DNA from: Clostridia bacterium
Lineage (GTDB): Bacteria; Bacillota; Clostridia; Christensenellales; Borkfalkiaceae
Assembly: GCA_017631725.1 (NCBI GenBank)
Contig: JAGBSS010000087.1
Coordinates: forward strand, 1 to 7,941
DNA: 7,941 nucleotides
Direction: 5' to 3'
Shown: piece by piece, positions 1-6,239 of the stretch
Numbering within the stretch: the stretch's first letter is position 1
How the letters are laid out: every line of letters starts with the position of its first letter
Translations under genes and position numbers: made by a program
Notes under the pieces: model-generated
Told to the model about the DNA's origin: nothing
The model's input: only the letters and a program-made list of their open reading frames with translations
Database searches by the model: none

Positions 1-210
1 TATGCCTATGCCCTTTACCTTAAAACGGGTAAATTTGATATTTTAAACGATTTTATTGCTCACACCAAAAATAATTTGCAAAATGGTGCTCCCGTAGAGT
101 GGTTTACTTTAGAAACGGGCGAAGTAAGTGGATTAAATTATGGTACTTCTGGCGTACTCCCATACGTTGGGGCGCTTAAAATTAAAAAAGCAATTAAAGG
201 AGAAATTTAA
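1..210 (+). CDS. C-terminal fragment of an unrecognised protein, possibly a carbohydrate-active enzyme
   Basis: An open reading frame runs in from the left edge in frame 1 and ends at a TAA at 208-210, giving the last 69 residues of a longer protein. I do not recognise the family with confidence. The visible part has a helical segment (YAYALYLKTGKFDILNDFI), a short strand-like EWFTLETGE segment, then a Gly-rich turn GLNYGTSGVLPYVGAL and a basic C-terminal helix. This helix, Gly-rich turn, helix pattern near a C-terminus resembles the last repeat of (alpha/alpha)6-barrel glycosidases and lyases, but that is only an impression. Its stop overlaps the start of the next gene by one base (TAATG), so the two are almost certainly co-transcribed and translationally coupled. 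That neighbour is glycosyl-hydrolase-like, which is weak support for a carbohydrate role. Confidence 0.75.
   Translation, partial: YAYALYLKTGKFDILNDFIAHTKNNLQNGAPVEWFTLETGEVSGLNYGTSGVLPYVGALKIKKAIKGEI
196..202 (+). promoter_or_regulatory. Ribosome binding site for the 568-residue protein
   Basis: AAAGGAG lies 7 bases before the ATG at 210 and inside the end of the upstream gene. It is a near-perfect Shine-Dalgarno sequence and fixes 210 as the start. Together with the one-base TAATG overlap, it points to both independent ribosome entry and coupling to the upstream gene. Confidence 0.8.
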
Positions 211-1916
211 TGCAAGAAGTTTTATTTCCTAACCTAAACGAAGTTGTAAAAGAAAAATCTAGAATACAAAATAAAGTTAGCAAAAATAAATGGTGCATTA
301 TACCATACGTTTGCGATAAAATTAGCGGGAACTTACTTTTAGCAGGCGAACTAACTACTCCAAAAAATTTAACTTTAAAACTAAACCTTAAAGGATTACA
401 TAAAATTTATTTGTCTACGATAAACTTTCGCTCTAAAAATTTATTTTACGCTAAATTATCTTCTGACCTTGGGTTTTCGCCTATAAGTTCCCCAAATAGG
501 GATAAAAAGCATAGGTGGTGTCCTACCGAATATGCAGAAGAATTTTTGTGGAAAATAGCCGATTTAACGGATGAAGATTTAATTATAAGAAAACCAAACG
601 GTGCGCAATTAAACGCCTGTTCTCTCGCTTGGGTAAGGTGCGTGCCTATAACTTGCGAAGAACTAGAAAACTTTAAAGATAAAAATAAAGATTTTAATCT
701 TAACGCCCATTTTGACGAAGATTTTTACGCAGAAGACGATTACAGATTAGAGTCTAATTATTTAAACAGATACTTTCCACTAATAAATAGCGGTGTTAAA
801 GAAATTTCTGCAGAATTTTCTTTTTCTTATGGAAAAGCTAACGTTAATGGAAATCTACCTGTTTTAAAGGTAGACGATATCTGGCAGAAAAAAACGGGAG
901 AATATATAAAAAGAAAGAGTAAAATTTATAAAAAATTTATTTCTTTTGCTAAAGAAAAAGGCGTTAAAATTTTTGCCACAAACAGAATGAGCGTTGCAAA
1001 CTTTAACCTTCCATACTCTAACGGGCATTGGACTAAGACAAAATTTGTTAGCGAGCACCCAGAGTTTTATTGCGAAACAAGGCTTAAACAAAAAACAAGT
1101 GTTTGCTCTTACGCATTTAAACAAGTAAGAGATTACGTTATAGAAAACCTTATAAACACAGTTAAACTTGGCTTTGATGGTGTTTCACTAATATTTCATA
1201 GGGGACTTTTGGTAGGCTTTGAAAAGCCCGTTATAGATAGATTTAATACTCTCTACCCAAACGTTGACCCACATATTCTACCTGCAAACGATAAAAGGTT
1301 AAACGGTGTTTGGAGAGAAATTATGACCGAGTTTATGCGTGAGCTTCGCACGGCATTAAACAATAATTTTGAAAAACGTCCTATCGTTAACGTTATAGTG
1401 GACTACACGCCAAAAACTTCTTTTAACTACGGCTTAGATATAAACGCTTGGATAAAAGAAGATTTAATTGACGGAATAGGACAAGGAATGATGGAAGTTT
1501 TTGAAGATCTAGACGGCGTTTTAAATAAAGACGGCACTATCGACCTTGGAAAATACCAAGAAAAAATTAATTTGCAACCTATAACGAAAAGATACCACGG
1601 GCAAGATTTAGATAAAGCGTTAAACGGCACGAAAGAATACCTTGAACTAACTAAAGGCTCTTCGGTAAAATTTTACGCAATGATGCCTTGGCCAAGGGCA
1701 CTTGAATACGAAAAGTATGCCGATTGGAAAAAAGCGTTTAATAAGCTTGGCGTAAAAGATTTTTTAGGGTGGAACGCAAACCACCTAATGTTAGACGTGG
1801 TAGAATTTAACTCGGCTTTAAATGATAACAAAGAGTTTAATAAAATAAATCACTATCGCACGTTAAAACTTAACGGCGTAGACTTATCTGAATTTAACCC
1901 CAACTGGCGTGGGTAA
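210..1916 (+). CDS. Putative cytoplasmic glycosyl hydrolase-like TIM-barrel protein (family 10 glycosylhydrolase/GHL10-like)
   Basis: This is a 568-residue protein without a signal peptide or membrane segment. Its eight cysteines (29, 35, 104, 137, 144, 149, 288, 299) fit a reduced cytoplasmic location. Residues about 40-150 look beta-rich (GELTTPKNLTLKLNLKGLHK, then ITCEE after VRCVP), like the N-terminal beta-sandwich that precedes the barrel in related proteins. Residues about 195-530 look like a TIM barrel: GVKIFATNRM (251-260), HPEFYCETR (283-291), SYAFKQVRDYV (300-310), GFDGVSLIFHRG (321-332), FMRELR (375-380), VNVIVDYTP (393-401), LIDGIGQG (419-426) and FYAMMPWPRA (488-497). The HPE...SYA..VRDY...DGV.L.F.R pattern is typical of uncharacterised 'family 10 glycosylhydrolase' proteins. 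Possible acid residues are Asp323, Asp398, Asp421 and Glu429, by position only. Substrate unknown. It follows the partial gene in an apparent operon and ends at a hairpin terminator. The coding call is firm; the family call is moderate and enzymatic activity is unproven. Confidence 0.8.
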   Translation: MQEVLFPNLNEVVKEKSRIQNKVSKNKWCIIPYVCDKISGNLLLAGELTTPKNLTLKLNLKGLHKIYLSTINFRSKNLFYAKLSSDLGFSPISSPNRDKKHRWCPTEYAEEFLWKIADLTDEDLIIRKPNGAQLNACSLAWVRCVPITCEELENFKDKNKDFNLNAHFDEDFYAEDDYRLESNYLNRYFPLINSGVKEISAEFSFSYGKANVNGNLPVLKVDDIWQKKTGEYIKRKSKIYKKFISFAKEKGVKIFATNRMSVANFNLPYSNGHWTKTKFVSEHPEFYCETRLKQKTSVCSYAFKQVRDYVIENLINTVKLGFDGVSLIFHRGLLVGFEKPVIDRFNTLYPNVDPHILPANDKRLNGVWREIMTEFMRELRTALNNNFEKRPIVNVIVDYTPKTSFNYGLDINAWIKEDLIDGIGQGMMEVFEDLDGVLNKDGTIDLGKYQEKINLQPITKRYHGQDLDKALNGTKEYLELTKGSSVKFYAMMPWPRALEYEKYADWKKAFNKLGVKDFLGWNANHLMLDVVEFNSALNDNKEFNKINHYRTLKLNGVDLSEFNPNWRG

Positions 1917-1924
1917 AATTTATA

Positions 1925-1955
1925 AAAATAAAAAGCACCTTTCGGTGCTTTTTTT
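1925..1955. terminator. Bidirectional intrinsic terminator between convergent genes
   Basis: AAAAGCACC (1931-1939), loop TTTC, and GGTGCTTTT (1944-1952) form a perfect 9-bp stem with a GC-rich core. On the plus strand the stem runs into seven T residues (1949-1955) and would end the glycosyl-hydrolase-like transcript. On the minus strand the A-rich stretch 1925-1934 gives a TTTTTATTTT tract and would end lepA-hemW. It occupies most of the 60-bp gap between the two convergent genes. Confidence 0.88.
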
Positions 1956-1976
1956 AAATAATTCGTTGCGCTATAA

Positions 1977-3086
1977 TTATTTCATAAACTCTAAAATTAT
2001 ATCGTTTTGAACGTATAAATATTCTGGCTTAATTTTTAGTCTATTATTTTCTAAAATTAAATATTTTTGCTTTTTCTTTAAGGGTTCTGCGTATTCCTTT
2101 AAAAAGTCAAGGTTAAATTCCTTGTTAAACCTTTCTATGCTCATACCATTTTCCGTTCTTAAAGCAAGCATAATAAACTCAAACTCAGCGTCTTTCCCTT
2201 CTATAATATCAGAAGAAATTTCGGGAACTTTATTAAATATTATCGCCGTGTTATACTCGTCTATTTTATAAGAATTGGTCCACCTTCTATTATTCATAAA
2301 AGAAGATGCCGAAACGCCAAGACCAACGTATTCTCCCCTTTCCCAATAGTTTAGGTTGTGTTTAGATTCAAAACCTTTTAAGGCAAAGTTAGATACTTCG
2401 TATCTATCAATTCCCTTTTGGCTTAAATATTCTCTCACTCCATCGTAAATATCTGCAACTTCGTCGTCAGAAAGCAAACGTCCGTTTAAATAATCGTTAT
2501 AAATTGGAGTGCCAACTTCTGGCGTTAGGGCGTAAACAGAAAGGTGTTTTGCCCCACCCGTTAAGGCTAAATCTATGCTTTTTTTAACTTGTTCTAAAGT
2601 TTGATCTTCTAAACCAATTAAAATGTCTGCCGATATATTTTCGCCTTTTAATAAGTTAGTGCACTCTAAAAAATCTTTAGCCGTATGAATTCTGTTTAAC
2701 TTTTTAAGTTGACAATCATACCCCGTTTGAAGACCGATTGAAAACCTGTTTATGCCAACCGATTTATATGCATTAATTTTTTCTTTATTAACCGTGCCGG
2801 GGTTAATTTCAATAGTTATTTCAGGGTTATAAACTAAATTAAAATGCTTTTTAACCTGTCTAACTGCCCCTAAAATAAACTTTTCATCTACAAAAGAAGG
2901 CGTTCCACCGCCAAAATACACGGTGGAAAAAGTTTTGTCTTTAAACTCTTTTGCCCTTGCTTCTATTTCCCTGTAAAGGCACGCAAAGTAAGATTCAATT
3001 TTGCTTGTTTCCTTTGGGTAAGATGCAAAATCACAATATGAGCACTTGCTTTTACAAAAAGGAACGTGAATATAAATTCCTGCCAT
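1977..3086 (-). CDS. hemW: Radical SAM heme chaperone HemW (oxygen-independent coproporphyrinogen oxidase-like)
   Basis: The 369-residue product has the usual length for HemW. The radical-SAM cluster motif is CKSKCSYCDF, with Cys11, Cys15 and Cys18 expected to bind a 4Fe-4S cluster. The next position of interest is Phe20, where true HemN has a further Cys; this favours HemW over coproporphyrinogen dehydrogenase. Other family marks are GGGTPS (59-64), EINPGT (93-98), GINRFSIGLQ (111-120), DILIGLEDQT (154-163), YEVSNFA (229-235) and SKHNLNYWERGEYVGLG (241-257). Residues about 300-369 form the HemN_C winged-helix-like domain. HemW homologues bind heme and pass it to target proteins in the cytosol or at the membrane; many older records call them HemN. 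The gene is downstream of lepA with a one-base TAATG overlap. No strong Shine-Dalgarno sequence is visible (ACGATAGATA precedes the ATG), so translation probably relies on coupling to lepA. Confidence 0.95.
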   Translation of the reverse strand: MAGIYIHVPFCKSKCSYCDFASYPKETSKIESYFACLYREIEARAKEFKDKTFSTVYFGGGTPSFVDEKFILGAVRQVKKHFNLVYNPEITIEINPGTVNKEKINAYKSVGINRFSIGLQTGYDCQLKKLNRIHTAKDFLECTNLLKGENISADILIGLEDQTLEQVKKSIDLALTGGAKHLSVYALTPEVGTPIYNDYLNGRLLSDDEVADIYDGVREYLSQKGIDRYEVSNFALKGFESKHNLNYWERGEYVGLGVSASSFMNNRRWTNSYKIDEYNTAIIFNKVPEISSDIIEGKDAEFEFIMLALRTENGMSIERFNKEFNLDFLKEYAEPLKKKQKYLILENNRLKIKPEYLYVQNDIILEFMK

Positions 3087-4897
3087 TATCTATCGTTATC
3101 CGTTTTTAAAATTGATATAAATGCTTCTGAAGGTATTTCAACTGAACCTATTGAGCGCATTTTCTTTTTACCTTCTTTCTGTTTTTCTAAAAGTTTTTTC
3201 TTTCTCGTCACGTCACCGCCGTAGCATTTTGCTAAAACGTCTTTTCTAAACGCTTTAACCGTTTCCCTTGCAATAACTTTTCCACCAACTGCCGCTTGAA
3301 TTGGAATTTCAAACATTTGTCTTGGAATAACTTCTTTTAACTTTTCGGCAATTTGTCTGCCACGTTCATAGGCTTTTTCCTTGTGAACTATAATTGAAAG
3401 AGCATCACAAACTTCGCCGTTTAAAAGCATATCAAGTTTAACTAAATCCGACTTAACGTATTCGGAAATTTCATAGTCGAAAGATGCGTATCCCCTTGTT
3501 CTGGACTTTAATTGGTCAAAAAAGTCGTAAATAATTTCGTTTAAAGGGAGAATATATTTTAACTCTACCCTTGTTTTATCAAGATAAACCATATCTTTAT
3601 AAATACCACGTTTAGATTGGCATAAATCCATAATAGGTCCAACGTAATCTGGTGGGGTAAATATACTTGCCTTTATAACAGGCTCTTCCATATAATCTAT
3701 TTCCGTTGTTGGTGGAAGTTTAGATGGATTTTCAACGGTAAAATTTTGACCGTCTGTTTTATAAACCTTATAAGAAACGCTTGGTGCGGTGGTTATAATT
3801 TCTAAATCGAACTCTCGCTCTATTCTCGCTTGAATAACGTCCATATGAAGAAGCCCTAAAAATCCGCATCTAAAACCAAAGCCGAGTGCTGCGGAGTTGT
3901 CTGGTTCAATAGAAAGTGCTGCATCGTTAAGTTTTAATTTTAAAAGAGCATCTTTTAAGTCGTTAAACTTACTGCCATCTACAGGGAACACACCAGAGAA
4001 CACCATAGGAAGGGCTTTTTTATACCCATCTAAAGGCTTTTCTGCAGGGCGAGAAACTTCTGTTATAGTGTCGCCAACTGCCGTGTCTTCTATGCTTTTA
4101 ATACTTGCGGCAATATAGCCAACTTCCCCTGCCCTTAAGCATGGCTGTGGGGAAAGGTTTGGTGCAAACACGCCAACTTCGGTAACGTCGAACTGCTTGT
4201 CAGACATATACGTTCTAATTTTTGTGCCGACCTTAACCGTGCCATCCATTATCCTAACAAAACAAATAACGCCCTTAAAATTATCGTAATAGCTATCGAA
4301 AATAAGTGCCTTAAGCGGTGCGTTATCATCCCCTTTTGGTGCAGGAACACGTTCTACAACGGCTTCTAACACTTGTTCTATGTTAGTACCGCATTTAGCA
4401 GAAATTCTTGGGGCGCTCATTGCTTCTATTCCTAAAATTTCTTCTACTTCTTTAGCCGCTTCATCTGGCATTGCAGATGCAAGGTCAATTTTATTGATAA
4501 CAGGCATTATCTCTAAATCGTTATCAAGTGCTAAATATGCGTTAGCAAGGGTTTGAGCTTGCACGCCTTGTGTTGCATCTACTATTAAAATTGCACCTTC
4601 GCACGCTTTAAGTGAACGAGAAACTTCATAAGTAAAGTCTACGTGGCCGGGGGTGTCTATTAAGTTAAATAAATATTCTTCGCCATTTTTTGCTTTGTAG
4701 AACATTCTAACAGGGGTAAGTTTAATGGTAATACCCCTTTCACGCTCTAAATCCATAGAGTCTAAAAGTTGCTCTTCCATATCACGTTCGGAAACCTGAC
4801 CCGTTTTTTCCATAAGCCTGTCTGCTAAAGTAGATTTGCCGTGATCTATGTGTGCTACTATGCAAAAATTTCTTATATTTTCCTTTTTAATTGACAT
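3086..4897 (-). CDS. lepA: Elongation factor 4 (LepA), ribosome-associated translational GTPase
   Basis: The 603-residue product matches the normal LepA length of about 600. GTPase motifs are all present: G1 AHIDHGKS (15-22), the RERGITIK switch region with Thr56, G3 DTPGH (81-85), G4 NKID (135-138) and G5 SAK (166-168). Domain II follows at about 190-285, then the EF-G-like domains with [13 protein letters not shown] (342-354) and [12 protein letters not shown] (465-476). The LepA-specific C-terminal domain (about 485-600) has the hallmark [20 protein letters not shown] (559-578) and VEIPSEAF (586-593). LepA binds the ribosome, is linked to back-translocation or ribosome biogenesis, and is membrane- and cytosol-located. 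The start at 4897 is supported by AAAAGG 7 bases upstream and by a promoter just beyond. lepA is first in an operon with hemW, an arrangement common in Firmicutes. No key residue is missing. Confidence 0.98.
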   Translation of the reverse strand: MSIKKENIRNFCIVAHIDHGKSTLADRLMEKTGQVSERDMEEQLLDSMDLERERGITIKLTPVRMFYKAKNGEEYLFNLIDTPGHVDFTYEVSRSLKACEGAILIVDATQGVQAQTLANAYLALDNDLEIMPVINKIDLASAMPDEAAKEVEEILGIEAMSAPRISAKCGTNIEQVLEAVVERVPAPKGDDNAPLKALIFDSYYDNFKGVICFVRIMDGTVKVGTKIRTYMSDKQFDVTEVGVFAPNLSPQPCLRAGEVGYIAASIKSIEDTAVGDTITEVSRPAEKPLDGYKKALPMVFSGVFPVDGSKFNDLKDALLKLKLNDAALSIEPDNSAALGFGFRCGFLGLLHMDVIQARIEREFDLEIITTAPSVSYKVYKTDGQNFTVENPSKLPPTTEIDYMEEPVIKASIFTPPDYVGPIMDLCQSKRGIYKDMVYLDKTRVELKYILPLNEIIYDFFDQLKSRTRGYASFDYEISEYVKSDLVKLDMLLNGEVCDALSIIVHKEKAYERGRQIAEKLKEVIPRQMFEIPIQAAVGGKVIARETVKAFRKDVLAKCYGGDVTRKKKLLEKQKEGKKKMRSIGSVEIPSEAFISILKTDNDR

Positions 4898-4919
4898 AAA
4901 TTAACCTTTTGCCTATAAT
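4891..4919 (+). promoter_or_regulatory. Consensus sigma-A promoter for the glycerophosphodiester phosphodiesterase gene
   Basis: TTGACA (4891-4896) and TATAAT (4914-4919) are separated by exactly 17 bases, a perfect match to the housekeeping consensus. Transcription would begin near 4926, leaving a leader of about 50 bases before the ATG at 4976. The -35 box covers the first codons of lepA read on the other strand (ATG TCA A), so it lies within coding sequence. The match is seen directly; activity is inferred. Confidence 0.78.
4905..4910 (-). promoter_or_regulatory. Ribosome binding site for lepA
   Basis: On the minus strand AAAAGG is followed by TTAATTT and then the lepA ATG, a 7-base spacing. 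This supports the start at 4897. The site lies between the -35 and -10 boxes of the opposing plus-strand promoter. Confidence 0.7.
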
Positions 4920-4925
4920 GAAAAT

Positions 4926-4954
4926 AGTATAAACCAAAACGCATATTTTGTAAA
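4926..4954 (-). promoter_or_regulatory. Promoter for the lepA-hemW operon
   Basis: Read on the minus strand, TTTACA (4954-4949) and TATACT (4931-4926) are separated by 17 bases. Each box is one or two changes from consensus. The expected start near 4919 gives a leader of about 22 bases, containing the lepA ribosome binding site. Its -10 box begins six bases beyond the -10 box of the plus-strand promoter, so two polymerases could not occupy both at once. Confidence 0.72.
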
Positions 4955-4962
4955 GTTTTTTT

Positions 4963-4970
4963 AGGGAAAG
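4963..4970 (+). promoter_or_regulatory. Ribosome binding site for the glycerophosphodiester phosphodiesterase gene
   Basis: AGGGAAAG ends five bases before the ATG at 4976. The purine-rich site at suitable spacing supports this start rather than a later Met such as the one at residue 47. Confidence 0.6.
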
Positions 4971-4975
4971 TTATT

Positions 4976-5683
4976 ATGTCAGAAAATTTAAAGGCTCTTT
5001 TAAGCACTCCCATTGCACACAGGGGGCTTTGGAATAGCACCATAACGGAAAACACGGAAACGGCTTTTATAAAAGCCGTAGAAGGTGGCTTTTCCATTGA
5101 AACCGACCTTTATATGACTTTAGATGGCCAAATTGTTTGCTGTCACGATAACAACTTATTTAGACTCGCAGGAAAAGACAAGTGCTTAACTAACTTAACC
5201 CTAAAAGAAATTAAGGATATTAATTTAATTGGCGGTGGAAAAGTCCCTACCTTAACCGAACTATTAAACGTGGTAAACGGAAAGGTGTTTTTGCTTTTAG
5301 AAATAAAAAATCAACCAAATAAACTTGTGGTTGACAAGGTTGTAGAAATTTTAAAAAGTTATAATGGTAAATTTGCAATTCAATCTTTTAACCCCTTTTA
5401 TTTGGCAAGAGTTTACAAACTTGCACCTAACTTTTTAAGGGGAATTTTAGCAGATAATAACCCAGACACCAATAAAACGTTGGAAAAATGGGTGGTAAAA
5501 TATATGCCGTTTAATTTTTTATGTAAACCGCAATTTATTTCTTATAATTATAACGGCTTGCCGTTAAAAAAATGCAAACGCAAAAATTTACCCGTTATTG
5601 CTTGGACTATAACAAATAAAGAAACGGCAGAGAAAATAAAACCAATGGCAAATAATATCATTTTCGAAAATTTTATTCCATAA
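4976..5683 (+). CDS. Glycerophosphodiester phosphodiesterase (GDPD family), cytoplasmic
   Basis: This 235-residue protein is a compact single-domain GDPD TIM barrel. Known active-site positions of the family are present: HRG at 15-17 (catalytic His15, Arg16), EN at 25-26, E-T-D at 42-44 (metal-binding Glu42 and Asp44), HD at 57-58 (catalytic His57), and LEIK at 108-111 (Glu109, Lys111). Further family marks are PTLTELL (91-97), QSFNPFYLARV (136-146), RGILAD (155-160) and the AWTITN segment (209-214). The enzyme class hydrolyses glycerophosphodiesters such as glycerophosphoethanolamine to glycerol-3-phosphate plus an alcohol, using a divalent metal. There is no signal peptide, so it should act in the cytosol, like UgpQ rather than secreted GlpQ. 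It is a single-gene unit: its own consensus promoter lies upstream, the divergent neighbour is lepA, and a hairpin terminator follows. The exact substrate cannot be read from the sequence. Confidence 0.93.
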   Translation: MSENLKALLSTPIAHRGLWNSTITENTETAFIKAVEGGFSIETDLYMTLDGQIVCCHDNNLFRLAGKDKCLTNLTLKEIKDINLIGGGKVPTLTELLNVVNGKVFLLLEIKNQPNKLVVDKVVEILKSYNGKFAIQSFNPFYLARVYKLAPNFLRGILADNNPDTNKTLEKWVVKYMPFNFLCKPQFISYNYNGLPLKKCKRKNLPVIAWTITNKETAEKIKPMANNIIFENFIP

Positions 5684-5710
5684 TTTAAAAATAAGACGAA
5701 ATAGTTGAAG

Positions 5711-5750
5711 AAAAATAAAAAAAAGGACTTAACAAAAGTTAAGTCCTTTT
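5711..5750. terminator. Strong hairpin terminator between convergent genes, strongest on the minus strand
   Basis: AAAAGGACTTAAC (5721-5733), loop AAAA, and GTTAAGTCCTTTT (5738-5750) form a perfect 13-bp stem. On the minus strand the hairpin is followed by eight U residues and then AUUUUU (A-rich 5711-5724 on the plus strand), a strong terminator for tex-GNAT, 15 bases after the GNAT stop. On the plus strand only four T residues follow the GC-containing stem, so it should work less well for the phosphodiesterase transcript. Confidence 0.88.
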
Positions 5751-5765
5751 ACATTGCATATAGTT

Positions 5766-6239
5766 TTAATTATCTGCTAAACTTTTTAGGGCGGAGTTGT
5801 CTAACCTAAAAATGCTCCAACCCTTAAGTTGTTTTGCCCCAATATTTTCGTAAAATTTTATGCTTGGAGTGTTCCAATCTAAACAGCACCACTCAAGCCT
5901 TCCCAAACCACGTTCAATGGTTAACTTTGCAAGAGTTTTAAGCATAAGTGTGCCAAACCCCTTGCCACGATATTCTGGCAACACGAAAATATCTTCTAAA
6001 TAAATACCTGCCCTACCTAAAAAGGTGGAAAAGTTATTAAAAAAAAGTGCAAAACCAACTTCTTTGCCGTTATTTAGGGCAAAAATCACTTCTGCTTTCT
6101 TTTTGTCAAAAATCCACTCTTTTAAAAGTTCTTTTGTGGCAATCACTTGGTCGCTCATTTTTTCGTATTCGGCAAGTTTAGAAATGAAATCTAAAATTAA
6201 CCCTACGTCTTGCTCGGTTGCAAATCTTATTTCCTTCAT
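5766..6239 (-). CDS. GNAT-family N-acetyltransferase, spermidine/spermine (diamine) acetyltransferase-like
   Basis: The 157-residue product is a single GNAT domain of normal length. The acetyl-CoA pyrophosphate loop is RGKGFG (91-96, following LPEY), preceded by the strand GIYLEDIFV (78-86). The later signature DWNTPSIKFYENIGA (121-135) is characteristic of the SSAT-like branch, which acetylates polyamines, thialysine or related small amines; Tyr130 sits at the likely general-acid position. The protein is expected to be soluble and cytosolic. The ATG directly abuts the tex stop (TAAATG), and GGTAG inside the end of tex, six bases upstream, may be its ribosome binding site. It is therefore the distal gene of a tex operon ending at the strong terminator. 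The GNAT assignment is firm; SSAT-like is likely from the motif; the true acceptor is unknown. Confidence 0.92.
   Translation of the reverse strand: MKEIRFATEQDVGLILDFISKLAEYEKMSDQVIATKELLKEWIFDKKKAEVIFALNNGKEVGFALFFNNFSTFLGRAGIYLEDIFVLPEYRGKGFGTLMLKTLAKLTIERGLGRLEWCCLDWNTPSIKFYENIGAKQLKGWSIFRLDNSALKSLADN

Noticed and set aside
1977..3086. Annotation as coproporphyrinogen III dehydrogenase HemN
   Set aside because: The residue after CSYCD is Phe rather than the extra Cys of HemN, and the length (369) and lepA linkage fit HemW.
3897..4118. Plus-strand open frame opposite lepA
   Set aside because: It is antisense to conserved LepA sequence, with no ribosome binding site or recognisable product.
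4925..4930. TAGTAT as an alternative plus-strand -10 box
   Set aside because: No -35 box at suitable spacing is as good as the perfect TTGACA/TATAAT pair just upstream.
4873..5097. Minus-strand open frame across the lepA/GDPD intergenic region
   Set aside because: It is antisense to the conserved HRG region of the phosphodiesterase and runs through both promoters and into lepA; the translation has no family features.
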